In this document: positions 10,664-20,963 of the stretch, piece after piece | Layout of the letters: each line of letters starts with the position of its first letter | Position numbering within the stretch: position 1 is the stretch's first letter | Assembly: GCF_905147365.1 (NCBI RefSeq) | Contig: NC_056409.1 | Span: 3,415,001-3,479,000 of the forward strand | From: Aricia agestis | Lineage: Eukaryota > Arthropoda > Insecta > Lepidoptera > Lycaenidae | DNA length: 64,000 bases | Direction of reading: 5' to 3' | Program-made: the position numbers and the translations under genes | Notes under the pieces: model-generated | Told to the model about the DNA's origin: nothing | What the model saw: only the letters and a program-made list of their open reading frames with translations | Databases searched by the model: none

Positions 10664-12600
10664 ATAACGTATGCTAAACACCGATTTCCCCGGCTGAACA
10701 GTGAGCCGGATTAGGCGAAGATGTTACGCTTTTGGCAAACGAGCGCGCGGCTCCGGCCAGAAAACTTAATGGCAATTAACTTGTCAGAAGTTTTTCACTT
10801 GGATCGATGGCTACACCGAGTTAAGCTAGTTTGTGCTCGTTTGTTGAGCCAGTTGAATCAACTATTGATACTGCCAATTAACAATTTGTCTCGTTCTGAC
10901 GACTTGAGAAGCGAGACGCCCCGGGAGGTTTTTCTTCAGGTTATAACTTGACTGTGGAATTATAAGTTTTGAGCTGAGGTATGAATTAAGAGAAATATCG
11001 TTTATGCCACAGGTTATACAGCTTTTTGGAAAATTTGGTTATGTATTATCATGTAATAAAGGTTCTTATTGGAGTGACATCTCCGAAGTGTAAAGTCTTA
11101 CGCTTCAACGAACTTTTTTGTATATATATACCGAGTTAGCATCTGCTTTCTCCTCCTAATTAGTTTCGGCTTGTTGATACTACTCTACCAGTTAGACCAT
11201 AGACAGCTTTATATATCGAGTAACTTTAAAACACGTAAAAAGCACCGAAGCTTTCGGAATCCAGTTTTAGTGCAGGGCATCATCGGGGGAATTCAAAAAT
11301 GCAGATCGAATAAACGTTAGAAAAAGATTCCAATTGTCTGAGTGAATGCATTTGCATCGTGAACGAACGATAGCACGGTATCGTTCAAATCCAACGATGG
11401 GCGCTAATTAAATTGAAGGTAGTTGGAAATTCCTTACACCGCTCGCTTCTTTGCGTAGATTTTAACGAGATTTAAAAAGAAAATGCGGGTAGAATTGTAA
11501 GTTTGTTGGCGGTATCTACCAATTACCTCATTGGCTGTTTCGCTTGTCGACGTGAGTTACTCTCTCTACCGTAAAATTTTACTGACGTTCCGAAAAATGC
11601 TTGTTAAGTTTACTTTGGAAATGAAACATTTGTCGTCCCGGCCCAGTATTGCAGAAGTTGTGTCATTTTCTTCTCTTTGACCTTAAAATATTTGTTACGA
11701 TTATATAATTTATGTATATAATAATTATATATTATTATAGTCGCACACGTAATACTAGCTATATAAGACCTGTAGAGACTGGAGGCAAATAGCATCTTGA
11801 AATGAACTACGCTGCTCTGACCAAAGAACTAAAGACGTTATTTTTTCTTGCATTAAACTTATCACTATCGACATCAGACGTAGGAGTCTTTGTTGCAGTA
11901 TAGTTCAGATCTCATTGCCTGATAACTGATGATGAATCACTGGTACTTATTGTTGTTGCAAAAATTACAATGAGTATGTCTAAACTGCATAGCTAAGTAG
12001 TAAACATGTACTGTTACTAATGTAGTATCAGTGAAATTGACTCATAGAAAGATATAGCAGACTGACCTAATATTATGTCAAATCCAACACAACGATTATG
12101 ATATTATGAGTTATGACCATACAGTTAATATACCTAGCGGGAATACAGCAACAATCTCGAGCTGTCAAACGAAACTGAAATTGGTTTCATCTGTGTGTAA
12201 AAATATGTGTACGTATACTGCACTTACACAAGCATTATTGAACATGATTTCTATGAGATTAAATTGTCAACGTGCGGCACGTGCCGACTGGACGTCAAAA
12301 AAAGAGTGCTTCTGTCATGTATCACACGTCTCTTTTTACCACGCAGTGTGTTACTGATAGTGACATCTCTCTTGCACAGGCCTTTCTTTCTCTATTCCGC
12401 AAGGTATATTAACTTTATGGTTATGACACACATTGACTAGACATAACCCGACCAAATAACAAAGGCCTACAAACTTTCTTTGATGGTTGATGGGGATTCC
12501 AATCCTAATTCCCAAGCGTGTTTCAGTCACCGGAGAGCTGGCGATTTTATTACGTTCTACGTTGGCCCGTGATGGACAAAAAATGAGATAAGAGTTATAC
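10664..12600. other. Single-copy stretch without gene
   Basis: No exon, RNA gene or repeat copy recognised. Several frames of 60-100 codons occur but lack domains; one at 12351-12662 overlaps the SINE start and is a repeat shadow. A scrap resembling the GTACCATCG family (ACATAACCCGACCAAATAAC) lies near 12440. Confidence 0.45.
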
Positions 12601-12895
12601 GTGGGAGAGCTATGCTTCGGCATGAATGAGCCGGCTCGACCGAAGAAATACCACGTTCTCACAGAAAACCGGCGTGAAACAGCGCTTGCGCTGTGTATCG
12701 CCGAGTGAGTGAGTTTATCGTAGGCCCAATCCTCTACCCTATTCCCTTCCCTACCCTCCCCTATTACCCTATTCCCTCTTAAAAGGCCAGCAACGCACCT
12801 GCAGCTCTTCTGATGCTGCGAGTGTCCATGGGCGACGGAAGTTGCTTTCCATCAGGTGACCCGTTTGCTCGTTTGCCCCCTTAGTTTATAAAAAA
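12601..12895 (+). mobile_element. SINE-like repeat, full length
   Basis: Same start (GTGGGAGAGC), box-B-like GGCTCGACC, C-rich core (CTACCCTATTCCCTTCCC), conserved GCGACGGAAGTTGC and A-rich end (TTATAAAAAAG) as the other copies. Modest divergence from them suggests an older insertion than 54018. Confidence 0.75.
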
Positions 12896-13009
12896 GAACA
12901 AAATAAGAATATTATTGTTTAGCGATTACGAACAAAATTATTACGATACTTACTGTGATAATGGTAATCATGGATATCCATCATATCCCGACGTTGCGGC
13001 GGACCTTAA

Positions 13010-13493
13010 GAGGATTCCACACCGCCGTTTTCTCATACAAACGCTGTCCCCTGTTTCCTCCCTGGATAATACCGGTAGAGTTATGATTTTTTTCCTGAAT
13101 ATCTATGGCCACTATTAGCATGTCCCTATGTTTTCTTTTTTTTCATAATTTAATGATTAAAAAGATAAGAACGTCCAAAAACCCAAAAAAATGGCCAGAT
13201 TTTCCTCTGTGTTCAAACACCCAGAAAACAAAACTGGCTAGAATATAAAAAAAAAATAAAACATAGGAACACAGCTCAAGCCTTGCTTTAATTCTTAATG
13301 AAAAAATTACTTAAATCGGTTAAGTTTTGGAGAAGGAATCAGCGGACAACGAATCGAAGATTTTCTGTTCTTTTATTAGAAATTTTTTCGTGTTGTCTCT
13401 ATCGCGCTCTGCGATGGGAGACTTGAGATTGGTGAGACAGCAATACACTTTCAAATACCTATTTTCAATTTATCTCGCCCCTGGTGTATCCTC
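13010..13493 (+). mobile_element. TTAA-flanked MITE, copy 1
   Basis: Ends GAGGATTCCACACC and GGTGTATCCTC are imperfect inverted repeats. The left flank is TTAA (13006-13009), the right TCAA, a one-base decay of TTAA. The 484-bp interior matches copies at 29552, 30944 and 60382 over its whole length. No open frame is conserved among copies. TTAA duplication points to mobilisation by a piggyBac-type transposase, although the ends lack the usual CCC start. Confidence 0.85.
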
Positions 13494-13858
13494 TCAAATT
13501 TAAGTTATTTTAACTTAATTGTCGGTGTTGCTTAAATGTAATTAATATAATTGTCTCGATTAAGTGGGTCTGATACTATGGTGATTGTCGAGTAGTACTT
13601 ACACGTGAATATAATTAATTACATCAAAATATTTATTAAATTACCCTCCAGCACGAAGTGCGTGACCTCCTGATTAAAATATTCCAATTGTTTTTACCCG
13701 CAAAGCAAATTTATTTTATTAAAAAATATTATGATGTATCATATTATATTTTACGTAAAAATAACTTTATGGACTTGGCTTTATCCGATTCCGACTCTAC
13801 ATAGTATCCGATTTTCCTTTCTCCACTATCAACAATCAACAATTATAATTTATAAAAA
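13494..13858. other. AT-rich spacer
   Basis: No gene or repeat recognised. Confidence 0.5.
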
Positions 13859-14100
13859 AACGAGCTTTTGCCCGCGGCTTCGCTCGCGTTAAGAAGTATT
13901 ATTATATACAAACTTTCATCCCCTTTTTGAACCCCTTGGGATTGGAATTTATCAAAATCCTTTCGTAGCGGATGCCTACGTCAGAACATCTACCTATCTA
14001 CCTGCATGCCAAATTTCAGCCCAATCCGTCCAGCGGTTTGGGCTGTGCGTTGATAGGTTGATAGATCACTATGTCAATCAGTCAGTCAGTCACTTTTGAG

Positions 14101-14160
<60 letters not shown>
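13859..14160 (-). mobile_element. Helitron-like 3' region with (TA)n tail
   Basis: CGAGCTTTTGCCCGCGGCTT continuing CGCTCGCG is the family's 3' GC hairpin region, here with CTAG decayed to CGAG. It is followed by the block CCAAATTTCAGCCCAATCCG, CAGCGGTTTGGGCTGTGCG and a CAGTCAGTCAGTCAC tract, closing in a (TA)n run at 14102-14158. Orientation is minus (3' end on the left). Non-coding. Confidence 0.65.
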
Positions 14161-14164
<4 letters not shown>

Positions 14165-14283
14165 ATTGCTGTTCGTTAGTCTCGCTAAAACTCGAGAACG
14201 GCTGAACGGATTTATCTTATCTTGGTCTTGAATTATTCGTGGAGGTCTAGGGAAGGTTTAAAAGGTGAGAAAAATTTTGGATG

Positions 14284-14450
14284 TGTGGCGGTACCCACAA
14301 ATCGCCTAATATTCCTGCATCGCGCTATCGAAGTTTTCTGAGCGCGTCGGTATATATACGACAGCTGAAATGTATCACGTGGGCTTCGGCCTGACCGAGC
14401 ATAACACCTCGCTCGGTCGGAAGATCTTCCTTTAGCGTCGCCACGCATTA
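14284..14450 (+). mobile_element. LTR-like repeat, copy 1
   Basis: Begins TGTGGCGGTACCCACAAATC, the same left boundary as at 41575. It contains a TATATATAC box, then GTGGGCTTCGGCCTGACC and GCTCGGTCGGAAGATCTTCC, which form a CCGAGC/GCTCGG hairpin. The TG start, shared 5' boundary and TATA box suggest an LTR, but no internal coding region or partner LTR is present. Confidence 0.5.
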
Positions 14451-14465
14451 TCCCACAGATGTATA

Positions 14466-15464
14466 GATGCATGGATGTATATGTAGATGTATGGATGTTT
14501 GTTACTCTTTCACGCAAAAACTACTGAACGGATTTTAATGAAACTTTACAATAATATAGCTTAAACATCATAATAACACATAGGCTACAATTTTAACCGA
14601 CTTTCAAAATGGGGGAGGTGTTATGTTCGTTTTCTTATGTTCAACGATTACTCCGTCGTTTGTTAACCGATTTTCAAAATTTTTCTTTTGGGTATCATCA
14701 TAAATATAGGGTATCATCCCAATTCGGTATTATATTCACAAAAGTGGTGATCTGATGAAGGATCCATAAGTAAACGAGGGAACTCCTCAAAAATTATAGG
14801 GAAATATGTGGTGACTTCGGTTTCGTGAGAAGTATTCTAAGCATATGCTACCAACAAGTAAGATTTTGAACCGAGGTATACCTGGTATACCGTGGTTCGG
14901 AAGGTGCTGAGAGAACTCCTGATTCTTTATAGATACAAGTTTGGGAGTTTCGGCGTTGTTTTAAGAACGGAAAGCATATGCTTCTATGCAAATTACATTC
15001 ATCATCAACATCGTCATCATCATCACTACCATATTATACCATGTTATTGGTAAGTACTTTTCATAGTCTTTTAGATCGAGACTCGAGTTTGTCAAGCGAT
15101 AATTTAAAAAAATCTATACCTACCTAATATTATAAACCTGAAGAGTATGTTTGCTTGAACGGAATCGGAGGAACTACAGATCCGATTTAAAAACTTATTT
15201 CAGTGTTAGATAGCTCATTTATCGAGTAAGAACTAAGACTATAGGCTAAGACTAATACGACCGAAGAAACTCAGGAAAATGTGGGAAAAACGGGGGAAAT
15301 ATTAGAAATTACGAACTACTGGAGCAATTTTTATGGCAATATTTGGCACAGATATAGAGTAGACCAAGTGAAGGGAGTAGGGACATAAGAGCTATTTTTA
15401 TGGGAAAATGTACGGTTTCCGTAAAATTCCTAATTTACGCGGGCGAAGCCGCGCGGGACATCTA

Positions 15465-15465
<1 letters not shown>
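14466..15465 (+). mobile_element. Helitron-like element, family C, plus orientation
   Basis: Ends CGGGCGAAGCCGCGCGGGAC continuing ATCTAG, the hairpin-plus-CTAG terminus of the family, followed by T as expected for insertion between A and T. Its interior is the inverted counterpart of 25087-25982, including the TCATCATCAT tract, the ACCGTGGTTCGGAAGGTGCT block and AACCGATTTTCAAAATTTTTC. The 5' end is not clean because it abuts the LTR-like repeat. No Rep/helicase frame. Confidence 0.75.

Positions 15466-15542
<77 letters not shown>
15466..15542. repeat. (TA)n microsatellite
   Basis: Pure TA run of about 38 units between the Helitron 3' end and the left arm of the next inverted-repeat element. 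Confidence 0.95.
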
Positions 15543-15544
<2 letters not shown>

Positions 15545-16387
15545 TAAACTTAACTACGATGTTTAACTTTGACGCTAACATAAAAGTGTTTTTGGTGTAT
15601 GGCCTGTGCACTGAAACTAGCGAAGGAGAATACCGACTCTCGGTTAATTTATGATTTAAACGAGACTATCTATATATATATATATAACGTTCGTGAAACG
15701 AAGGTCACCGGGAGCTAGTCTTATATATAAAAATGGATTTCCAAATGTGTTAGTCGCGCTAAAACTCGAAAACGGCTGAACGGGTTGGGCTGATTTTAGT
15801 CTTAAAATATTCGTAAAAGTCCAGGGAAGGTTTTAAAGTGACACGAAGTTCACCGGGACAGCTAGTCTTATATATAAAAATGGATTTCTAAATGTGTTAG
15901 TCGCGCTAAAACTCGAAAACGGCTAACGGGTTGGGCTGATTTTAGTCTTAAAATATTCGTAAAAGTCCAGGGAAGGTTTTGAAGTGACACGAAGTTCACC
16001 GGGACAGCTAGTCTTATATATAAAAATGGATTTCCAAATGTGTTAGTCGCGCTAAAACTCGAAAACGGCTGAACGGGTTGGGCTGATTTTAGTCTTAAAA
16101 TATTCGTAAAAGTCCAGGGAAGGTTTTAAAGTGACACGAAGTTCACCGGGACAGTTAGTCTTATATATAAAAATGGATTTCCAAATGTGTTAGTCGCGCT
16201 AAAACTCGAAAACGGCTGAACGGGTTGGGCTGATTTTAGTCTTAAAATATTCGTAAAAGTCCAGGGAAGGTTTTAAAGTGACACGAAATTCACCGAGACA
16301 GCTAGTAACATAATAATTGTCCCTGAGTACGGCCATAAAACACTTTTATGTTAGCGTCAAAGTTAAACATCGCAGTTAAAGTTTAGT
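15543..16387. mobile_element. Inverted-repeat element enclosing a Helitron array
   Basis: The left arm (15543-15604, ACTAAACTTAACTACGATGT...) and right arm (16332-16387, its reverse complement with few changes) share about 55-60 bp, including TTTGACGCTAACATAAAAGTG. Between them lies almost nothing but a Helitron 3' end and the four-unit array. The simplest reading is a short foldback element that later received the Helitron insertions. Confidence 0.65.
15719..16305 (+). mobile_element. Four tandem 147-bp Helitron-like units
   Basis: Units start at 15719, 15866, 16012 and 16159. Each begins TCTTATATATAAAAATGG, holds GTTAGTCGCGCTAAAACTCG and CGGGTTGGGCTGATTTTAGT, and ends ACCGGGACAGCTAG followed by T. 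TC start, CTAG end and a short GTGAC/GTTCAC hairpin fit a minimal non-autonomous Helitron. Units are joined head to tail with no spacer and differ by only a few bases. A separate 3' end (GAAACGAAGGTCACCGGGAG, CTAG) directly precedes the first unit at 15690-15718. Confidence 0.8.
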
Positions 16388-16800
16388 TTGACATATCACA
16401 TAATATTGTATGAGAAATATGTGAATACCTGTTTGCTGTTTTATGTGATTCGAACTGGACCGATGCTGTATTAATATTTCTCAGATGACGTCACGAAATC
16501 CGCTTCGTCCAAGGGTGTAAAAGTAGATACAAAGCTGACACATTAATCTGATTACGTTTGACCCAGCCGAAGTTGTACAAGGGTCTACATTTTAAAAGCC
16601 GCTGATCTGACAAGAAAGTTGGTAAAGGTCGCATGTAAACCTTTTTAACTTTCTCTCGCTCCTAAATAGGCATTATTCGAGGTCCATTGTAGTTAAAATG
16701 ACGAAAGTGCCATAATATAAATATTATACAGTAGAGTAACTTAGCAGTGTCCTGGAAATCATGTTCAATACAGACAATTTTGACTAGACATTTTTTACTT
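16388..16800. other. No recognisable gene or repeat
   Basis: Single-copy AT-rich DNA. No exon evidence. Confidence 0.45.
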
Positions 16801-17052
16801 CATTTTATAATGTTTTTATACTTTTTATGTGTTATAAAATTGAAAACCTTATCAAATCGATGATTTAAAAAAAATATTGTTCTGCGTCTACTCTTTTTGA
16901 CAATCTGCACGCGCGTTTTTATAATGTTTTTTAAATACTTTTTATGTAGGAACTTATTATAAAAACCTTATCAAATCGATGATTTTTAATATAATAAAAA
17001 AAATATAATGTTCGTGGTTCGGCGTCTACTCTTTTTGACAAGCTGCACGCAA
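16801..17052 (+). repeat. Diverged direct duplication
   Basis: Two direct copies, about 16801-16917 and 16918-17052. Both hold TTTTTATAATGTTTTT-like sequence, ACCTTATCAAATCGATGATT and GTCTACTCTTTTTGACAA-CTGCACGC. The second is longer by small insertions. Looks like an old segmental duplication or satellite remnant. Confidence 0.75.
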
Positions 17053-17113
17053 GTGCTTTGTTACTCTTTATTGTTCTGTTCTTTTCTGTCTACTATGAAA
17101 AGACTACTGTGTA

Positions 17114-17360
17114 CAGTGTGTTTGTGTAAACACCGTTATCCTTGAAACCATCAAATGAGACCGTCAAAATGAACAACTTTTTCTATGAGAACAATGCTGG
17201 GAACTCAAAAAAATCCGTCATACAAAATGCCGGGCATCCGTATGGGTATGAAGACGGCATTTTTTTTGAGTTCCCAGCATTGCTCTCATAGAAAAAGTTG
17301 TTCATTTTGACGGTCTCATTTGATGGTTTCAAGGATAACGGTGTTTACACAAACACACTG
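17114..17360. mobile_element. Long-arm MITE, mariner-type ends
   Basis: CAGTGTGTTTGTGTAAACAC starts an arm of about 100 bp whose reverse complement ends at 17360; only a small central part (around GCCGGGCATCCGTATGGG) is unpaired. The CAGTG end and flanking TA on both sides (17112-17113, 17361-17362) match Tc1/mariner elements. No transposase. A transcript would fold into a long double strand. Confidence 0.8.
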
Positions 17361-17362
17361 TA

Positions 17363-17927
17363 TTGTATATTGTAATTTGTATTTAATATATGTATATATT
17401 TTATTTTGTGAAAGTACCTTCAACCGGTGAATAATCCTGACTCGAACTGTTCCGTAGTTATTTTTTGCTACGAGAGCCTTGCAGGCCAGACACTGGTCGC
17501 ACCGGTTTACGCGCCTTAGCTTCGAAACGATGCATTGTTGTTCCACACGCTTTAATTTACAGCCTTATTGCGTGCCACATAAGGTGCAATGTCAAATGGT
17601 GCGCAAAGTGCACTATTTTACGGGGTTATGCGTTATATGCAGTGGAATTAAAGTCGATTTTCGCATGACGTACGACCGGGGCGCGCGATCGCGGCCGCAG
17701 GGCATATTTTCAGGTTTTATTCTTGTCTATAATCTATATGTAATAGTGTACCATTGTCGGGATTTTTCATCTTGCCGATAGTAAAGCAACAGAATTAGAG
17801 GATTATTCTCCAGAATTTAAATCGATATTTTTGCTTTTACCCAGGTTAATGAAATTACTCTGGAACGATCTGTCGCCAGCAGTATTTCCGGACCAATACG
17901 ACCTGCAAACCTTCAATAATATTCTCC
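17363..17927. other. Single-copy stretch without gene
   Basis: Contains overlapping frames up to 100 codons on both strands and a CpG-rich patch (GCGCGCGATCGCGGCCGCAG near 17681), but no domain, splice context or repeat copy. Confidence 0.4.
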
Positions 17928-18015
17928 TTTAAAAGGCCGGCAACATACCTGCAGCTCTTCTGATGTAGCGAGTGTCCATGGGCTACGGTAGTTGCTTTCC
18001 ATCAGGTGACCCGTT
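17928..18015 (+). mobile_element. SINE-like repeat, 3' fragment
   Basis: AAAAGGCCGGCAACATACCT to CATCAGGTGACCCG matches the 3' conserved half of the SINE-like family. The 5' part and A-rich tail are absent. Confidence 0.75.
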
Positions 18016-18103
18016 AACTTACTATTACTTCACTTAGTATTATGAAGAGCTTAATATTATTATCGAGTTTCCTCAAGACCTTTCCTCACTCCAACCTCTT
18101 TAA

Positions 18104-18443
18104 GGGTGGGTTGCACCAACATACTTTAACTGTAACTTTAACTACAATGCAAAATGTCAAATCTTTGGTTAAAGGAAAAAATGGACGCCATATTTAACCA
18201 TAACCATAGAGTTCGACAAGGCTTGCACGTGACGAAAAAAGGAAGTAACGCTGTCATTATACAAAAAACGCCATTTTTGACAGTTCTTTGCCAGCAGCGC
18301 CCCCGCCCACGTTCATTTAAAGCCTTGTCGGACCAGCAACGTCTTCTGTCAAATTCTGTGGTCAAAGTTAAATTAGCCTTAACTATAACCATAACTTTGA
18401 CCGTAACTTTAACCACGCCTCTGGTGCAAGTTGCAACCAACCC
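18104..18443. mobile_element. PIF/Harbinger-type MITE
   Basis: Ends GGGTGGGTTGCACCAAC and, on the other strand, GGGTTGGTTGCAACTTGCAC. Flanked by TAA at 18101-18103 and 18444-18446, a 3-bp duplication typical of PIF/Harbinger. Subterminal AACTTTAAC/AACCATAAC words repeat near both ends. A second short element (18210-18333) is inserted inside. No transposase. Confidence 0.8.
18210..18333. mobile_element. Nested MITE (CGACAAGGCTT family)
   Basis: Ends TCGACAAGGCTTGCACGTG and CACGTTCATTTAAAGCCTTG-TCGG are inverted copies. The interior (GTAACGCTGTCATTATACAA) matches the copy at 39789-39906. It sits within the PIF/Harbinger-type MITE, so it is younger. Confidence 0.7.
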
Positions 18444-19081
18444 TAAGTATTTAGTAATTTACTCTTCTTCTTCAAAATATAGCTATAACATTAAAGTATT
18501 CTAATTTCTAGTATTCTATGACGTATACGAGAAATAGTTATTCTAGTAACATTCCGTCAGTCAGATTGTATTCCTAGTATTTAAGCCCGGAGTTGAAGAA
18601 GCCGACAGTGATGTATGAATATTTCTAGCCAGACTCAAGAGAGTTGTTCAAATATGTATAAATGTTACATTACTGGGCAAATAGAAAATTAGACTGAGTC
18701 TCCATTTTTAACCGACTACCAAAAGAGGAGGTTCTTTATTTGACTGTATATTTTTTCGTGAACATAGTAGATGAAGTTTAGTTAGAACGTAATTTGAAAA
18801 TTGGTTCATAAGTCATAACGAAGAAGTATTGCCTTCCCGTTCTGAATCCTAATTCACCAATTGTTCCCGCTTGTTCGATAATTTTCAATTTCATGTACGA
18901 TAGTTAGCATAGGAAAAAGTGAGCAAGATCTTTGTTACCCTATAGAAATGGACAGACAAACATAGTTTTGTAGTTGGAAATAGAACTGACGCCGATATAG
19001 AAAGAGCATGACAGCTCTTTCATAATCACATCTCATCAAGGAAGGAATCCCCCAATTATTAAGAACCCCACCTTGATGATA
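18444..19081. other. No recognisable gene
   Basis: A scrap of Helitron C interior (TTAACCGACTACCAAAAGAG) lies at 18709-18730; the rest shows no repeat or exon. Confidence 0.45.
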
Positions 19082-19245
19082 TTTTTTAAATAAGGGGGCA
19101 GACGAGCAAAAGAGTCACCTGATGGAAAGCAAGTACCGTCGCCCATCGACACTCGCAACATTAGAAGAGCTGCAGGTGCGTTGCCGGCTTTTTAAGATTG
19201 AGAGGGATTGAGGGATTCCTTCCTCCTCCTCCTTGCCCTATCATT
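19082..19245 (-). mobile_element. SINE-like repeat, truncated
   Basis: On the minus strand it carries the 3' half of the family (GCAACGCACCTGCAGCTCTT, CATCAGGTGACTC, TTATTTAAAAAA) and a shortened C-rich core. The 5' tRNA-like part is absent. Confidence 0.75.
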
Positions 19246-19503
19246 CGACCAAAAACTTAAAAGTTTGATGATGATACTGCATGACCCGGTTTCCGTGGAA
19301 CCCGGCAGCCGGCTGGCAGGGTGTGATTTATCGTGGATTATGCCCACCACCTCCGTCATCCCGAGCTAAGCCGGCCGAATGGTGACGATTTACCATTTTT
19401 AAACCGTTTCAGCCATGGCAATTACAAAGTTAATTTTAATTATGGCCTATATTATAAATTCGAAAGTCTGTCTGTCTCTTCGCGATGAAATTGCAGAACC
19501 GAT

Positions 19504-19575
19504 ATTGAGGTAAGTACATAATATTATCTTATATCTTTAAACGAGCAAAGATTAATATTATGTACTTACCTCAAT
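19504..19575. repeat. Perfect 23-bp inverted repeat around a Helitron 5' end
   Basis: ATTGAGGTAAGTACATAATA-TTA (19504-19526) recurs as its exact reverse complement at 19553-19575. The 26 bases between them are the Helitron A 5' terminal sequence (TCTTATATCTTTAAACGAGC...). Confidence 0.95.
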
Positions 19576-19744
19576 AGTATATGTATATACATATAATTGG
19601 AATCTCGGAATCGGCTCCAACGATTTTCATGAAATTTAGTATATGGGGGTTTTCGGGGAAATGATAAATCGATTTAGCTAGGAATCATTTCTAGAAAATG
19701 TCATTTTCGTCGGATACCGAGCAAAGCTCGGTCAAACAGCTAGT
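19527..19744 (+). mobile_element. Helitron-like element, family A, complete ends
   Basis: Starts TCTTATATCTTTAAACGAGC and ends with hairpin ACCGAGC-AAA-GCTCGGT, then CAAACAGCTAG and T. The interior has GGAATCTCGGAATCGGCTCC and GCTAGGAATCATTTCTAGAA, as at 26049 and 58319. At 218 bp it is a non-autonomous derivative. Family order and terminus agree with insertion between A and T. Confidence 0.8.
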
Positions 19745-19745
19745 G

Positions 19746-20120
19746 TAATCTAAAGTTCTAAATAATTATGAACAAAGATGACGAACGCTGTGATGTTAAA
19801 CGAAATACTATATAATTTTAAAGGAAATATTAAATAATACATGTTTTAATAGTCTCGATATTCAGTTTATATTATGTCTTAATTACATGGTACTTGATAC
19901 TCACATTTAAAATTTAAAGTTGAATATAGGCTGTCGACGTCGATAAAGGTGATTAATATTATATTACTATTCTACCACAAGTCATATTTCATACTAAAGC
20001 CAAAAACTTTGAGAACATTAATTCACCATTGGATATTTTATCAACAACTATTAATTCAAAATTAGAGAAATTGATTAGTATCCATGTAAAATATCTACGT
20101 AATTTGAGCGGGTTATTTCA
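19746..20120. other. No recognisable gene or repeat
   Basis: AT-rich single-copy DNA. Confidence 0.5.
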
Positions 20121-20205
20121 AGCCCAGCCACTTACGACTAGACTAGATTGACTTGACATAGCTGAACCAACTTACGTAGGTTCTCAATCGGCCTCTAATT
20201 TCTTT
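20121..20205. repeat. Eroded half of GTACCATCG-family element
   Basis: AAGCCCAGCC, TTGACATAGCTGAACCAACT and TACGTAGG are recognisable pieces of the family core and right half, with many changes. Confidence 0.5.
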
Positions 20206-20606
20206 AGCTTGTTTTGATGCAATTTTCTTACCTTATCAGTAATTATTACTCATATTAGTCTGATAATATATTGTAATACAGTACAATCACTTTTTAAAAT
20301 TACTGCGTACACGCAATGTTTGATATCAATTAATTATTATTATGAGTATTTGCACAAAAATGCTGAGACCCCAATACCCCGAACAAATTAATCAAACGAT
20401 TCGGGCAATGTTTGTAATGACGTATCGGCCGAGTCATGTTGCTGTGATTGCTTATTGTTGCCTCAAATTGGGGAAAAGCTGGAGATATCGCACTCTCGTG
20501 ATATTATTTGCTGGGTTTGCCAGCTAAGAAAACTTTGGTGCTATCGTCTATTTGTTATCTACACTCTACAGAATACACTATATGACTATATTATTGCACA
20601 AAAATA
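20206..20606. other. No recognisable gene or repeat
   Basis: Single-copy DNA; a 61-codon frame here has no recognisable features. Confidence 0.45.
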
Positions 20607-20766
20607 TATACTAATATTATAAATGCGAAAGTGTCTGTCTGTCTGTTACCTCTTCGCGCTCAAGTCGCTGAACCGATTTTGCTGGGTATGGAGACACTTT
20701 GGTCTTTGATTCCCGGGAAAGACAAAGTATACTTTTGATCCCGGAAAAATATACGGTTCCCGCGTG

Positions 20767-20775
<9 letters not shown>
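20607..20775 (+). mobile_element. Helitron-type repeat D, 5' portion
   Basis: Starts TATACTAATATTATAAATGC, then TGTCTGTCTGTTACCTCTTC, CTGAACCGATTTTGCTGG, GATTCCCGGGAAAGACAAAG and TACGGTTCCCGCGTGATA. The 5' block is shared with Helitron C (TCCTACTAATATTATAAA). It runs into a (TA)n tract instead of a CTAG terminus. Confidence 0.65.

Positions 20776-20841
<66 letters not shown>
20770..20841. repeat. (TA)n microsatellite
   Basis: About 36 TA units at the end of the Helitron-type repeat. Confidence 0.95.
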
Positions 20842-20845
<4 letters not shown>

Positions 20846-20850
20846 ACACG

Positions 20851-20963
20851 TAGTCCGTCAAAAAAGTGAAGAAATTAAAAAGTGGCAACATCGTAGTGTC
20901 ATCCCTTTCAAATCAATGTTGCCACTTTTTAATTTTTTTACTTTTTTCTTTTTTGACAGACTA
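20851..20963. mobile_element. Short MITE with TAGTCYGTCAAAAAAG ends
   Basis: TAGTCCGTCAAAAAAGTGAA and its inverted counterpart ending TTTGACAGACTA, plus paired AAAAAGTGGCAACA/TGTTGCCACTTTTT, make most of the 113 bp a hairpin. TA at both edges fits a mariner-type target site. Confidence 0.75.

Noticed and set aside
13859..13890. CTAG Helitron terminus at the start of this element
   Set aside because: The terminal tetramer reads CGAG here, so the exact boundary cannot be claimed; the element is listed with moderate confidence only.
15719..16305. CRISPR-like array
   Set aside because: Units are about 147 bp, identical throughout, with no unique spacers, and have Helitron ends; the genome is eukaryotic.
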